Part shown: one piece after another, positions 23,436-31,823 of the stretch
How positions within the stretch are numbered: the stretch's first letter is position 1
How the letters are laid out: every line of letters starts with the position of its first letter
Assembly (NCBI RefSeq): GCF_947255005.1
Contig: NZ_CAMYFI010000013.1
Location: 1-56,448 of the forward strand
DNA from: an uncultured Tessaracoccus sp.
Lineage (GTDB): Bacteria; Actinomycetota; Actinomycetes; Propionibacteriales; Propionibacteriaceae
Length of the DNA: 56,448 nt
Direction of reading: 5' to 3'
The notes under the pieces: generated by a model
What the model was told of the DNA's origin: nothing
The model's database searches: none
Seen by the model: only the letters and a program-made list of their open reading frames with translations
Made by a program: the position numbers and the translations under genes

Positions 23436-24509
23436 TTGGAGGAACAGCGCCCCTCGATCGAGCACATCGACGCGCTTGAAAGCCAGCGCGGGCCCCAACG
23501 TGGGTCGCGCGTGGCGAAGGCGTCGTGGGCTGTTGCGGCTGTGGTCGTCACGGGGATCCTCGTCGGATCGTTCGCGTTTGAGCCTGCCGTGCAGGGCGCC
23601 GCAGATACCACCGACCCCACCGCAATTCCCATCTCTCGCGCGGAGCGCACCTCCGGCGCCGACCGAGGCGCCCAGCGCCGCCCCCTTGCCGCACGCGCGA
23701 CACCAACCCCCACGCCGAGCGCGCCCCCGTCGAGCAGCGCACCCCGCGACGTTGCCTCGTCGCCCAGCGTGTCGCCGGCAGCCAGCTCGCGCGAGGCAGC
23801 GTCTCCGACAGCTTCAGCCACCGCCGCCGCACCGAAGAAGGCGACACCGTCGTCGAGTGGGAAGCCGTCGGCCACCCGCTCGACCCCGGCGGTTCCCAGC
23901 CTTGGTGAGGTCGTCGGCTCGCGGTGGACGACCGCGACGGTGAACGTGCGCAGTGGCCCCGGCGTCGACTTCGCAACGCTGGTCACCCTCGCCTCCGGCA
24001 CACGGGTGCAGGTGACGAAGGTCGTTGTCGACGGTCGGTGGCAGCAGGTGCTCGTCGACGGAAAACCAGGGTTCATCGCGAACAAGTTCCTCGCCGAGAA
24101 GGCTGTGGCGCCCACGCAATCCGCCTCGCCCAAGCGCGAGAGAAGCGTTGCTCAGGAGCCGTGCAAAGCCACGGTGAGGGGCGAGCAGGGCCTCACGGCA
24201 CGCGCTGCCGGTGTGCTCAGGGCCGTGTGCAACGAGTTCCCCAACGTGACGAGCTTCGGCGGGTGGCGCAACGATTCGGGCTCCTATCACAGCCAGGGCC
24301 GAGCTATCGACGCGATGATCTCGGGCGAAGCAGGCTGGGAAGTGGCCAACTGGGCACGAAAGAATGCGTCCAAGCTCGGCATTACCGAAGTCATTTACGC
24401 ACAGAAAATCTGGACCGTCCAGCGCGCATCTGATGGCTGGCGCTCCATGTCCGACCGTGGCAACGACACCGCCAACCACTACGACCACGTGCACATCACT
24501 GTCCGCTGA
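23436..24509 (+). CDS. Cell-envelope protein with SH3b domain and hydrolase-like C-terminal domain
   Basis: TTG 23436 has AGGAG five bases upstream; GTG 23430 overlaps that RBS and is less likely. A membrane segment (SWAVAAVVVTGILVGSFAF) near residue 40 is followed by a long Ala/Pro/Ser/Thr linker. A bacterial SH3 domain occupies about 155-225 (TTATVNVRSGPGVDFATLVTL). The C-terminal domain (about 240-357) has SYHSQGRAIDAMI and NHYDHVHITV, as in ARB-07466-like domains of actinobacterial NlpC- or peptidase-associated proteins. Its His/Asp residues resemble the metal site of M15-type peptidases. It probably binds or trims peptidoglycan. Confidence 0.75.
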   Translation: MEEQRPSIEHIDALESQRGPQRGSRVAKASWAVAAVVVTGILVGSFAFEPAVQGAADTTDPTAIPISRAERTSGADRGAQRRPLAARATPTPTPSAPPSSSAPRDVASSPSVSPAASSREAASPTASATAAAPKKATPSSSGKPSATRSTPAVPSLGEVVGSRWTTATVNVRSGPGVDFATLVTLASGTRVQVTKVVVDGRWQQVLVDGKPGFIANKFLAEKAVAPTQSASPKRERSVAQEPCKATVRGEQGLTARAAGVLRAVCNEFPNVTSFGGWRNDSGSYHSQGRAIDAMISGEAGWEVANWARKNASKLGITEVIYAQKIWTVQRASDGWRSMSDRGNDTANHYDHVHITVR

Positions 24510-24575
24510 ATCTGACTGGTGCGATAGTCGGCGCCGCCGGCCCGATCAGTTCGCTAAGGCAATAGGCTGGGTGGC

Positions 24576-26249
24576 ATGAACAAGCCCATTGATGCCACCA
24601 CCACGCCCGCCTGGGCCAAGCTCACCGAACTCAAGCAGCAGTTCGCGCCAGACCTGCGCGGCTGGTTCGCAACCGACCCCAATCGTGCGGCCAAGTACAC
24701 CTTCGACGTGGCCGACCTCCACGTCGATTTGTCGAAGAACTTCCTCACCAACGAGGTGCTCACCGCGCTCGTCGAACTCGCGGAGCAGGTCGACGTCCCC
24801 GGGCGCCGCGACGCCATGTTCGACGGCGAACGCATCAACGTGACCGAGAACCGCTCCGTGCTGCACACCGCGTTGCGGCTGCCTGCCGGCGTGCAGCTTG
24901 AGGTGGACGGGCAGGACGTCGTCGCGGACGTGCACGACGTCCTGCGTCGCATGGGGGAGTTTTCCGACGAGGTCCGCTCCGGCGCGTGGGTGGGGATCAC
25001 CGGCAAGCGCATCGAGACCGTTGTGAATATCGGCATCGGCGGCTCCGACCTCGGGCCGGTGATGGTCTACGAGGCCCTGCTACCGTACAAGCAAGATGGG
25101 CTGGCATGCCGGTTCGTCTCCAACATTGACCCGTCCGACGTGTACGAGAAGACGGCCGATCTCGACCCCGAGACCACGCTGTTCATCGTCGCGTCCAAGA
25201 CGTTCACGACGCTGGAGACCCTCACCAATGCACGCCTGGCGAAAGCCTGGCTGCTCGACGCGCTCTCCAAGCAGGGCGCCATTGACGGCAGCGACGAGCA
25301 GCGTCGCGAGGCTATTGCGAAGCACTTCGTAGCGGTGTCGACGGCGCTCGACAAGGTGGCTGACTTCGGCATCGACCCGGCCAACGCATTCGGCTTCTGG
25401 GACTGGGTGGGAGGTCGCTACTCCGTCGACTCCGCAGTCGGGCTGTCGGTCATGATCGCCATCGGGCGCGACGAGTTCCAGAACTTCCTAGGCGGCTTCC
25501 ACGCCGTCGACGAGCACTTCCAAACCGCGGAACCAGCCCGCAACGTGCCGCTGCTCATGGGCTTGCTGAACATTTGGTACGTCAACTTCTTCGATGCCCA
25601 CTCGCACGCGGTGCTGCCGTACGCGCAGTACCTCCACCGCTTCGCCGCCTATCTGCAGCAGCTCACGATGGAGTCGAACGGCAAGTCGGTGCGGTGGGAC
25701 GGCACGCCGGTGACCTCGTCGACGGGTGAAATCTTCTGGGGCGAGCCCGGCACGAACGGCCAGCACGCCTTCTACCAGCTCATCCACCAGGGCACCCGCC
25801 TCATTCCGGCCGACTTCATCGCCGTCGCCAACCCTGCCCGCCCGCTGCGTGACGGCGACACCGATGTGCACGGGCTGTTCCTCGCGAATTTCTTTGCGCA
25901 AACGGCGGCGCTCGCCTTCGGTAAGACGGAGGACGAGGTACGCGCCGAGGGCACGGCGGAAGAGATCGTGCCCGCGCGCGTGTTCGCCGGCAACCGGCCC
26001 ACGACGTCCATCCTCGCGCCGGCGCTGACTCCGTCGGTGGTGGGCCAGCTCATTGCGCTCTACGAGCACATCACGTTCGTGCAGGGCGTGGTGTGGGGCA
26101 TCGACTCGTTCGACCAGTGGGGTGTGGAGCTCGGCAAGAAGCTGGCGCTCGAGATTGCTCCCGCGGTGAACGGCGACGAGGCGGCGCTGGCCAAGCAGGA
26201 TGGCTCCACGCAGGCGCTGGTCTCGTGGTACCTCGCGAAGCGTGCTTGA
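24576..26249 (+). CDS. pgi: Glucose-6-phosphate isomerase (557 aa)
   Basis: Full-length Pgi of normal size. Visible motifs are GIGGSDLGPVMV (phosphate binding, about 150), ASKTFTTLET (about 206), the signature WVGGRYSVDSAVGLSVMIAIG region (about 275-295) and QHAFYQLIHQGTRLIP (about 396). It interconverts glucose-6-phosphate and fructose-6-phosphate in the cytoplasm. ATG 24576 is preceded by GGGTGG. The following DUF218 gene overlaps its end by eight bases, so the two are co-transcribed. Confidence 0.97.
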   Translation: MNKPIDATTTPAWAKLTELKQQFAPDLRGWFATDPNRAAKYTFDVADLHVDLSKNFLTNEVLTALVELAEQVDVPGRRDAMFDGERINVTENRSVLHTALRLPAGVQLEVDGQDVVADVHDVLRRMGEFSDEVRSGAWVGITGKRIETVVNIGIGGSDLGPVMVYEALLPYKQDGLACRFVSNIDPSDVYEKTADLDPETTLFIVASKTFTTLETLTNARLAKAWLLDALSKQGAIDGSDEQRREAIAKHFVAVSTALDKVADFGIDPANAFGFWDWVGGRYSVDSAVGLSVMIAIGRDEFQNFLGGFHAVDEHFQTAEPARNVPLLMGLLNIWYVNFFDAHSHAVLPYAQYLHRFAAYLQQLTMESNGKSVRWDGTPVTSSTGEIFWGEPGTNGQHAFYQLIHQGTRLIPADFIAVANPARPLRDGDTDVHGLFLANFFAQTAALAFGKTEDEVRAEGTAEEIVPARVFAGNRPTTSILAPALTPSVVGQLIALYEHITFVQGVVWGIDSFDQWGVELGKKLALEIAPAVNGDEAALAKQDGSTQALVSWYLAKRA

Positions 26250-26859
26250 CAAGGTACGCAAGGGCATCGGCTGGGCCCTGATCGTCGGGGTCCTGCCGGT
26301 GCTGGGCGCCCAGCTGCACACTATCGGCGCATCGTGGGGGAGGGTGTACGACGCGGCAGGTGCGCCGTCGAAACGCGACGTGCTCGTGCTGGGTGCGAAA
26401 GCTGCTCGAGGCGGCCCGTCCGCGTTTCTCGCGGCGCGGCTCGACCTCGCCGTTGAGTTGTTCCGACGGGACATGGCGCGCCGCATCATCGTGAGCGGTG
26501 ACGGCAGGGCAGAGGCCAACAATGAGCCACGCGTGATGCGCGAGTATTTGGAGCGGCGAGGGGTGCCGTCGGGGATCATCGTCGAGGACCCGAAAGGCCT
26601 CGATACCTACGATTCCTGCTTTCGTGCCCGCGATATCTACGGTGCGGATGCGGTTGCCGTAGTCACGCAGGATTTCCATGTGCGACGAGCGGTGACGGTC
26701 TGCCGTGCGCTCGACGTGGATGCGTGGGGTGTGGCGGATCAGTCTGTGGCCGGGCGCTGGCCGCTGGTGTGGGGCAGGGCCGTGCTGCGTGAGAGTCTCG
26801 CCAACGTCAAGATGGAGCTCGATCTTCTCTCCGGCCGTCCTCCTGCCGCTGGGGGCTGA
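26242..26859 (+). CDS. DUF218/YdcF-SanA family membrane-anchored protein (205 aa)
   Basis: GTG 26242 overlaps the end of pgi. The N-terminus carries one hydrophobic anchor (GWALIVGVLPVLGAQL). The domain follows the DUF218 pattern: DVLVLGAK (about 43), IIVSGDGR (about 80), the conserved EPRVMREYLERRGVP segment, E-D-P-K-x-x-x-T-Y-D-S, and VVTQDFHVRRAV (about 145). SanA/YdcF proteins are linked to envelope integrity; the enzymatic reaction is not known. The protein probably faces outward. Confidence 0.85.
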   Translation: MLDKVRKGIGWALIVGVLPVLGAQLHTIGASWGRVYDAAGAPSKRDVLVLGAKAARGGPSAFLAARLDLAVELFRRDMARRIIVSGDGRAEANNEPRVMREYLERRGVPSGIIVEDPKGLDTYDSCFRARDIYGADAVAVVTQDFHVRRAVTVCRALDVDAWGVADQSVAGRWPLVWGRAVLRESLANVKMELDLLSGRPPAAGG

Positions 26860-26872
26860 GAAGTCGGGCTTT

Positions 26873-26958
26873 GGTGGTTGAGCCGCAGCCGAAGGCGGCG
26901 TGTCGAAACCTGGCCGGGCTCCGGTGGTTGAGCCGGCCCGGAGGGCCGAGTCGAAACC
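26873..26958. repeat. Two GGTTGAG...CGAAACC palindromic repeats
   Basis: GGTGGTTGAGCC ... GTCGAAACC occurs at 26873-26910 and again at 26923-26958, with palindromic centres (GCAGCCGAAGGCGGC and GGCCCGGAGGGCC). These are members of the interspersed palindromic repeat family found seven or more times in this window. Confidence 0.75.
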
Positions 26959-26995
26959 ACTACTTCTGCAATAGGTGTCTCTGGGCCAGCCGTGC

Positions 26996-27018
26996 TACAA
27001 TCAAGTTGAAATATCAAC
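26996..27018 (+). promoter_or_regulatory. Extended -10 promoter and TTGA-N4-TCAA operator of the FMN reductase gene
   Basis: TGCTACAAT is an extended -10 (TACAAT at 26996-27001). GTTGAAATATCAAC (27005-27018) is a palindrome with arms GTTGA and TCAAC at the expected transcription start, suggesting repression by an unidentified regulator. Confidence 0.5.
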
Positions 27019-27039
27019 AACAGAAAGCGTCTACACATC

Positions 27040-27567
27040 ATGGCTCTCAAACTCATCGTCACCAGCACTCGTGATTCTCGCGTAGGAGACGCGATTGCGC
27101 AGCGCATTGCTCCCGTCATCGCAGAAGGTGCAGGCCGGGAAGTGGACGTGCTCGACCTCGTCGACGTGAATCTCCCGCTCTCGAATGAGCCCCAGATGCC
27201 GAGCCTGGGGAACTACCAGCATGCGACAACGAAGGCGTGGGCGGAGATGGTCGCCAGCGCGGACGGCTTCGTGTTCCTGACCCCTGAATACAACGGCTTC
27301 TTCACTGCAGCTGCGAAGAACGCCGTCGACACGGTGTATGCCGAATGGGGCGGCAAGCCGGCAGGCATCGTCGGATACGGGTTTGGGGGAGCCAACAGAG
27401 CGGTGCCGTTGCTGGCGCAGCTGCTGACCAACGTCAATCTCGAGGTCGTTGAATCCTCCGTGCAGATGCCGTTCGGTGACGCACTAGGCGAGGACGGCCT
27501 CGACATCGATGCGCTCGTCGCCCCACACCTCGATGCGCTGCGTGTTCTGGGAGCCCAGCTCGCGTAA
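27040..27567 (+). CDS. NADPH-dependent FMN reductase family protein (175 aa)
   Basis: Flavodoxin-like fold. The N-terminal strand and phosphate loop (KLIVTSTRDSRVGDAIA) bind FMN. FVFLTPEYNGFFTAAAKNAVD (about 85-105) is the family signature contacting the flavin, and VGYGFGGANRAVPLL follows. It reduces FMN or quinone-type acceptors with NAD(P)H. It is a single-gene unit between repeat clusters with its own promoter and putative operator. Confidence 0.9.
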   Translation: MALKLIVTSTRDSRVGDAIAQRIAPVIAEGAGREVDVLDLVDVNLPLSNEPQMPSLGNYQHATTKAWAEMVASADGFVFLTPEYNGFFTAAAKNAVDTVYAEWGGKPAGIVGYGFGGANRAVPLLAQLLTNVNLEVVESSVQMPFGDALGEDGLDIDALVAPHLDALRVLGAQLA

Positions 27568-27595
27568 CAACGCCGCCGGTCGCGGGCCTTCCGCA

Positions 27596-27764
27596 GATGG
27601 TTGAGTAGCAGGCGAAGCCTGCGTATCGAAACCGGTCCGGGATGATTTCGATACGTCGCTGACGCGGCTACTCAATCATCGAGGGTGCGCGTGGGCGCTA
27701 CTCAATCATCCGGGTGAGGTGCCCCGATGGTTGAGCCAGCCCGAGGGGCCGTGTCGAAACCATC
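27596..27764. repeat. Cluster of four palindromic repeats
   Basis: Copies at 27596-27633 and 27726-27764 run forward and 27644-27680 is inverted (GATTTCGATACG ... CTACTCAATCATC). A half copy lies at 27695-27710. The last copy continues into 19 further bases (27765-27783) that match the 3' end of the UDP-glucose dehydrogenase gene. Confidence 0.75.
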
Positions 27765-27820
27765 ACCAGACGGAGACGCCGCGCCCCCGTACCGAAGCCT
27801 GGCCCAAGTAGAGTGTCTGC

Positions 27821-28834
27821 GTGCCGAAACGTACGACGCTCGCAGACATCGCTCGCGCAGCCGAGGTCTCAGTGGCGACCGTCAGCATGGTGCTGAATCG
27901 TCGCGAGGGGTCGAGGGTGTCTGAAGCGACGGCGGAGCGCGTGCGTCGTGCCGCTCGTGAACTGGGTTATGTGCCCGATGTTGCGGCCCGCACGCTACGT
28001 ACAGGCCGCAGTAAGGTGCTGGGGTTCATCTCCGACGAGGTGACGGTCACGCGCTTCGCGTCAGGCATGGTGCGCGGCATCCTTGAAGGTGCCGACAAGC
28101 ACGGTCACGGCGTCATGATCATGGAGATCGATCACCGCGCCGAGCGGCTTGAGCAGGCGGTGCGCACGTTGCGGGCCAGGCGCGTCGACGCGCTCCTCAT
28201 CGGGTTCATGGCGTCACGTGAGATTGAGGTGCCGCTGGGTGACTGGGCGGTGCCGCTCGTCGCGGTGAATGGAAGCGTGCCAGGCGCGACGAGTGTGCTC
28301 CCAGATGAACCCGCTGCTGGGCGGGCGTCCGTCGAGTATCTGCTGCGGCACGGGCATCGTCGGATCGCCATGGTAGGCCATCATCCAGCGCCGCAGCCGA
28401 CGTCGCTGTCAGTCAATATTTGGCCGCGTATGCAGGGGATCGACCAGGCGATGGCGGACGCCGGGCTCGATTTTGTTGCCCGCCACGACGGCACCGATTG
28501 GGAGCCGCCGCTCGGCTATGAGGGCACGTTCAATGTGCTCAATGCGGAGCCGACGGCGATCCTGGCCGCCAACGACCGCATAGCGTTCGGTGTTTATCAA
28601 GCGCTGCAGGAACGAGGGCTTCGGGTTCCCGACGACGTCTCGGTGATGTCGTTTGATGACGAGGAACTTGCTGGGATGCTGCGCCCGGGGTTGACGACGC
28701 TTCGACTGCCGTACAGCGAAATGGGGTCCATGGCCGTGGATATAGCGCTCGGTCACGCCCCGCATCTTGTGGGGCAACAGCAGTGCTTGCTCCCTCTCGG
28801 GCTCGTGGAGCGCGACTCCGTGCAAACAATCTGA
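27821..28834 (+). CDS. LacI-family regulator of sucrose/fructoside use (337 aa)
   Basis: GTG 27821. The N-terminal LacI HTH (TLADIARAAEVSVATVSMVLNR) and hinge region are intact. A periplasmic-binding-protein-like domain follows (about 65-330), with typical ILAANDRIAFGVYQAL and VPDDVSVMSFDDEELAGMLRPGLTTLRLP segments. It precedes the sugar permease and GH32 genes, and a TTAA-based palindrome lies between it and them. It is therefore the likely local repressor, released by sucrose or a derived sugar (inferred from context). Confidence 0.9.
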   Translation: MPKRTTLADIARAAEVSVATVSMVLNRREGSRVSEATAERVRRAARELGYVPDVAARTLRTGRSKVLGFISDEVTVTRFASGMVRGILEGADKHGHGVMIMEIDHRAERLEQAVRTLRARRVDALLIGFMASREIEVPLGDWAVPLVAVNGSVPGATSVLPDEPAAGRASVEYLLRHGHRRIAMVGHHPAPQPTSLSVNIWPRMQGIDQAMADAGLDFVARHDGTDWEPPLGYEGTFNVLNAEPTAILAANDRIAFGVYQALQERGLRVPDDVSVMSFDDEELAGMLRPGLTTLRLPYSEMGSMAVDIALGHAPHLVGQQQCLLPLGLVERDSVQTI

Positions 28835-28875
28835 CCCCCCTGTCGCAACAAAAGCGGAGCGTGTTATCTTCGTGC

Positions 28876-28887
28876 TTAATCGTTTAA
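28876..28887. promoter_or_regulatory. LacI-type operator before the permease gene
   Basis: TTAATCGTTTAA has TTAA arms around a central CG, the usual form of LacI-family operators. It is 51 bases upstream of the permease start. Confidence 0.55.
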
Positions 28888-28938
28888 CCCAACGAGTCAG
28901 CAATAGCGCCGACGCGCAATGATGCAAGGGATGATGCA

Positions 28939-30210
28939 ATGTCAACGTTCAAAGAGACGCTGAAGAAACCGGCATACGCCTTCGGGTCAGTCACGCTCTT
29001 TCTTTTCTTCGCCTCCTGGGGAATATGGTGGTCGTTCTTTCAGATTTGGCTGACGAGCGATAGCGTCGGTTTGCAGTTGTCTGGCGAACGCGTCGGCACG
29101 GTGTACTCGATTAATGGCGCCGTCACGATGGTGTTGATGATCGTGTACGGCACCATCCAAGACAAACTTGATCTCAAGCGCACACTGACGATCGCAGTGG
29201 CGTCGGTGATGGCCCTGATCGGTCCGTTTGCGACGTGGGTGTACCTGCCGCTGCTTCAGTCCAATTTCCTCCTTGGCGCTGCTCTCGGAGGAATCGTGCT
29301 CTCGGCGGGCTTCATCGGAGCATTCGGCTTGTTTGACGCATTCGTCGAACGCATCAGTCGCCGACATGGGTTCGAGTTCGGACAAGCTCGCATGTGGGGG
29401 TCAGCGGGCTATGCCGTTGTTGCTCTCATAGCGGGATTCATGTTCACGGTGAACCCGGCCATCAACTTCTGGATTAGTTCGATGTTCGGTTTGGTGCTGC
29501 TGCTCGTGCATCTCTTCTGGTATCCAGATCGTAACGACGAGGGATCCGCTGTCGAAGAAGTGGCCGTCACGCCGTCGGTACGAGAGATGTTTGGCCTCCT
29601 CAAAGACCGAAACGTGTGGGCAGTGATCGTTGTCGTGTTCTTGTCGTGGACCTTCTACACCGTGTTCGATCAGCAGATGTTCCCTGACTTCTACGTCTCG
29701 CTGTTCTCCACCGAGCAGATCGGACAGCAGACGTACGGCGTTCTCAACTCGGTGCAAGTATTTCTTGAGGCAGCCATGATGGGTGTAGTTCCGCTGGTGC
29801 TGCGTAAAGTCGGCGCTCGTAACACTCTGCTGCTCGGCATCTGCGTGATGTTCGTGCGGATCCTCGCCTGCGGACTCTTCCACGATCCAATCCTCATCTC
29901 CAGCGCCAAGATGATGCATGCGCTCGAGGTGCCGTTGTTCGTGCTCGCGATGTTTAAGTATCTCAATCTGCACTTCAACCCGGCTTTGTCAGCGACGCTC
30001 TACCTCGTTTGCTTCAACCTCGCCTCGCAGCTGGGCAACGTCACCTTGTCCAACCCGCTAGGTCAGCTCCGTGACTCGATCGGTTACCAGAACACCTTCC
30101 ACGTCATCGCCGGTGTAGTCGCCGTCGCAGCGATCTGGGCGTTCTTCGTATTGAAACCCGACAGCAAAGCCGTCCAACCCGTCGGCGACTCCGAACTCAA
30201 GAAAGCGTGA
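28939..30210 (+). CDS. LacY/CscB-like sugar:H+ symporter (423 aa)
   Basis: MFS protein of the oligosaccharide:H+ symporter type with 12 predicted hydrophobic segments. The N-terminus (AYAFGSVTLFLFFASWGIWWSFFQIWL), the motif FGLFDAFVERISRR between helices 4 and 5, and FGQARMWGSAGYAV match the LacY/CscB/RafB family. AAGGGA precedes ATG 28939. It probably imports sucrose or a short fructo-oligosaccharide, since the next gene, eight bases downstream, is a GH32 hydrolase. Confidence 0.85.
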   Translation: MSTFKETLKKPAYAFGSVTLFLFFASWGIWWSFFQIWLTSDSVGLQLSGERVGTVYSINGAVTMVLMIVYGTIQDKLDLKRTLTIAVASVMALIGPFATWVYLPLLQSNFLLGAALGGIVLSAGFIGAFGLFDAFVERISRRHGFEFGQARMWGSAGYAVVALIAGFMFTVNPAINFWISSMFGLVLLLVHLFWYPDRNDEGSAVEEVAVTPSVREMFGLLKDRNVWAVIVVVFLSWTFYTVFDQQMFPDFYVSLFSTEQIGQQTYGVLNSVQVFLEAAMMGVVPLVLRKVGARNTLLLGICVMFVRILACGLFHDPILISSAKMMHALEVPLFVLAMFKYLNLHFNPALSATLYLVCFNLASQLGNVTLSNPLGQLRDSIGYQNTFHVIAGVVAVAAIWAFFVLKPDSKAVQPVGDSELKKA

Positions 30211-30217
30211 TGAGCAC

Positions 30218-31678
30218 ATGACCAACGAACTCGCAGCAGCTGCTGCAGCCAACCGCATACTCGAACAGTCCCTCAACAAGCGCTGGTACCCGACGTTCCA
30301 CATCGCGGCGCGCGCAGGATGGATTAACGACCCCAACGGGCTCTGCCACTTCAACGGGCGTTACCACGTCTACTTTCAGCACTATCCGGCGAGCACGCAG
30401 TGGGGGCCGATGCACTGGGGGCACGTCTCCAGCGCGGATCTCGTGCACTGGCGCCACGAGCCGATCGCGCTCGCGCCCAGCGCCGAAGAAGATTCGGGGG
30501 GCGTCTGGTCGGGATCGGCCGTGGTCGTCGACGACGTGCAATACGTGTTCTACACCGGAAACCAGTGGGAGGGTGACGGCGACGGGGACGCGAAGATTCA
30601 GCGCCAGATGCTCGCGACGTCCACTGATGGCATTCACTTCGAGAAGCAGGGTGTGGTGATCGAGGCGCCCGGCTATTCCGATTTTCGGGATCCCAAGGTG
30701 TGGCGCATGGGCGAGCGTTGGCACATGATCGTCGCAGCCAGCTCGAAGGAGGGTCGCGGCCAGGTGTGGCATTACATGTCGGATGACCTGCGTCAGTGGG
30801 AATTCGACCGTGTGATTTTTGAAGATCCAGACCCCGACGTGTTCATGGTCGAATGTCCAGACCTCTTCGAGCTCGACGGGCGCTGGGTGCTGATCTATGG
30901 GCCCATGACCACGCGTCGACCCTCCGGCTACGCTTGCCGCAACGGCCACAACGCTGGATATGTCGTCGGGCGCTGGGAGCCAGGCGCGGAGTTCGTGATC
31001 GAGGAGCCCTACCGGCCCCTCGACTGGGGGCACCATTACTACGCGCCACAGACCATGGCCACGCCCGACGGGCGGAGGGTTGCGTTCGGCTGGATGGGCG
31101 GATTCACGCTTCCGCTCGCGAGCCAGGCTTCCGACGGGTGGAGCGGGCAGATGGCCTTGCCGCGAGAGCTGCGGCTCGATGGGGATGGTCGGCTGATCGC
31201 AACCCCCATCCAGGAGTTGGAGCAGCTTCGTCGAGATTCACGCGACTGGGGGGAGGCCACGCTCCAGGCGAACGAAGATCTGATGCTCGCGTCCGACGCG
31301 GCAGCCGTCGAAGTGGAACTGGAGGTCGACCTCGAGGCGAGCTCAGCCGAGCAGATTGGGCTGTTGGTGCACGCGACGCGCGACGGGCGAGGCACGTGGG
31401 TTGGCTACGACGACCAATCTCGCCGAATCGTGCTCGACAGGCGGACCGTCGTGGATCGTGGCGTGCGCTCGGCGCCGTACGAAGGGGGCGGTGTATTGAG
31501 GTTGCGCGTGTTTGTAGACCGGGGCTCGGTTGAAGTATTCATCGGCGACGGTGCGGAGAGCCTGTCGTCTCTGAGCTTCCCCAGCGACGGGCCCCGTGCA
31601 GTCGTGCTCTCTTGCACCATGGGCGACGCCACAGTGAACCGTATCCGAGTGCATCAGCTCGACAGCGGCTGGGAGTGA
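30218..31678 (+). CDS. Glycoside hydrolase family 32 (sucrose/beta-fructoside hydrolase, 486 aa)
   Basis: It has the GH32 five-blade propeller motifs WINDPNGLCHFNGRYHVYFQ (about 31-50, catalytic nucleophile Asp), WGHVSS, FRDPKVW (RDP, about 150) and ECPDLF (catalytic acid Glu, about 209). A C-terminal beta-sandwich follows (about 360-480, ending VDRGSVEVFIGDG). There is no signal peptide, so it acts in the cytoplasm on imported sucrose or fructosides. It lies eight bases after the permease gene and is followed by a long hairpin. Confidence 0.95.
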   Translation: MTNELAAAAAANRILEQSLNKRWYPTFHIAARAGWINDPNGLCHFNGRYHVYFQHYPASTQWGPMHWGHVSSADLVHWRHEPIALAPSAEEDSGGVWSGSAVVVDDVQYVFYTGNQWEGDGDGDAKIQRQMLATSTDGIHFEKQGVVIEAPGYSDFRDPKVWRMGERWHMIVAASSKEGRGQVWHYMSDDLRQWEFDRVIFEDPDPDVFMVECPDLFELDGRWVLIYGPMTTRRPSGYACRNGHNAGYVVGRWEPGAEFVIEEPYRPLDWGHHYYAPQTMATPDGRRVAFGWMGGFTLPLASQASDGWSGQMALPRELRLDGDGRLIATPIQELEQLRRDSRDWGEATLQANEDLMLASDAAAVEVELEVDLEASSAEQIGLLVHATRDGRGTWVGYDDQSRRIVLDRRTVVDRGVRSAPYEGGGVLRLRVFVDRGSVEVFIGDGAESLSSLSFPSDGPRAVVLSCTMGDATVNRIRVHQLDSGWE

Positions 31679-31691
31679 TCGCGGCCTTCAG

Positions 31692-31770
31692 CTAACCCAA
31701 TATCCACACGCGTTGCTCGAAACAGCCCAAAATGGCCGATTTCAGCAAACGCGTGTGGATATTGGGTTAG
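31692..31770. repeat. Long intergenic hairpin, CTAACCCAATATCCACACG type
   Basis: Arms 31692-31714 and 31748-31770 pair perfectly over 23 bases. The pairing continues with one bulged base into GC/GC. It is located between convergent genes. The same element occurs at 55061-55137 with one base changed in each arm so that pairing is kept. Confidence 0.7.
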
Positions 31771-31784
31771 TTTGCCGTTTGGCT

Positions 31785-31823
31785 CCGATGGTTGAGCCGG
31801 CCCGAAGGGCCGTGTCGAAACCA
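31785..31823. repeat. Palindromic repeat abutting the UDP-glucose dehydrogenase stop
   Basis: GATGGTTGAGCCGGCCCGA ... GTGTCGAAACCA reaches the stop codon of the gene ending at 31824. The repeat and the first 21 coding bases next to it are duplicated at 27724-27783 with two differences. Confidence 0.7.
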
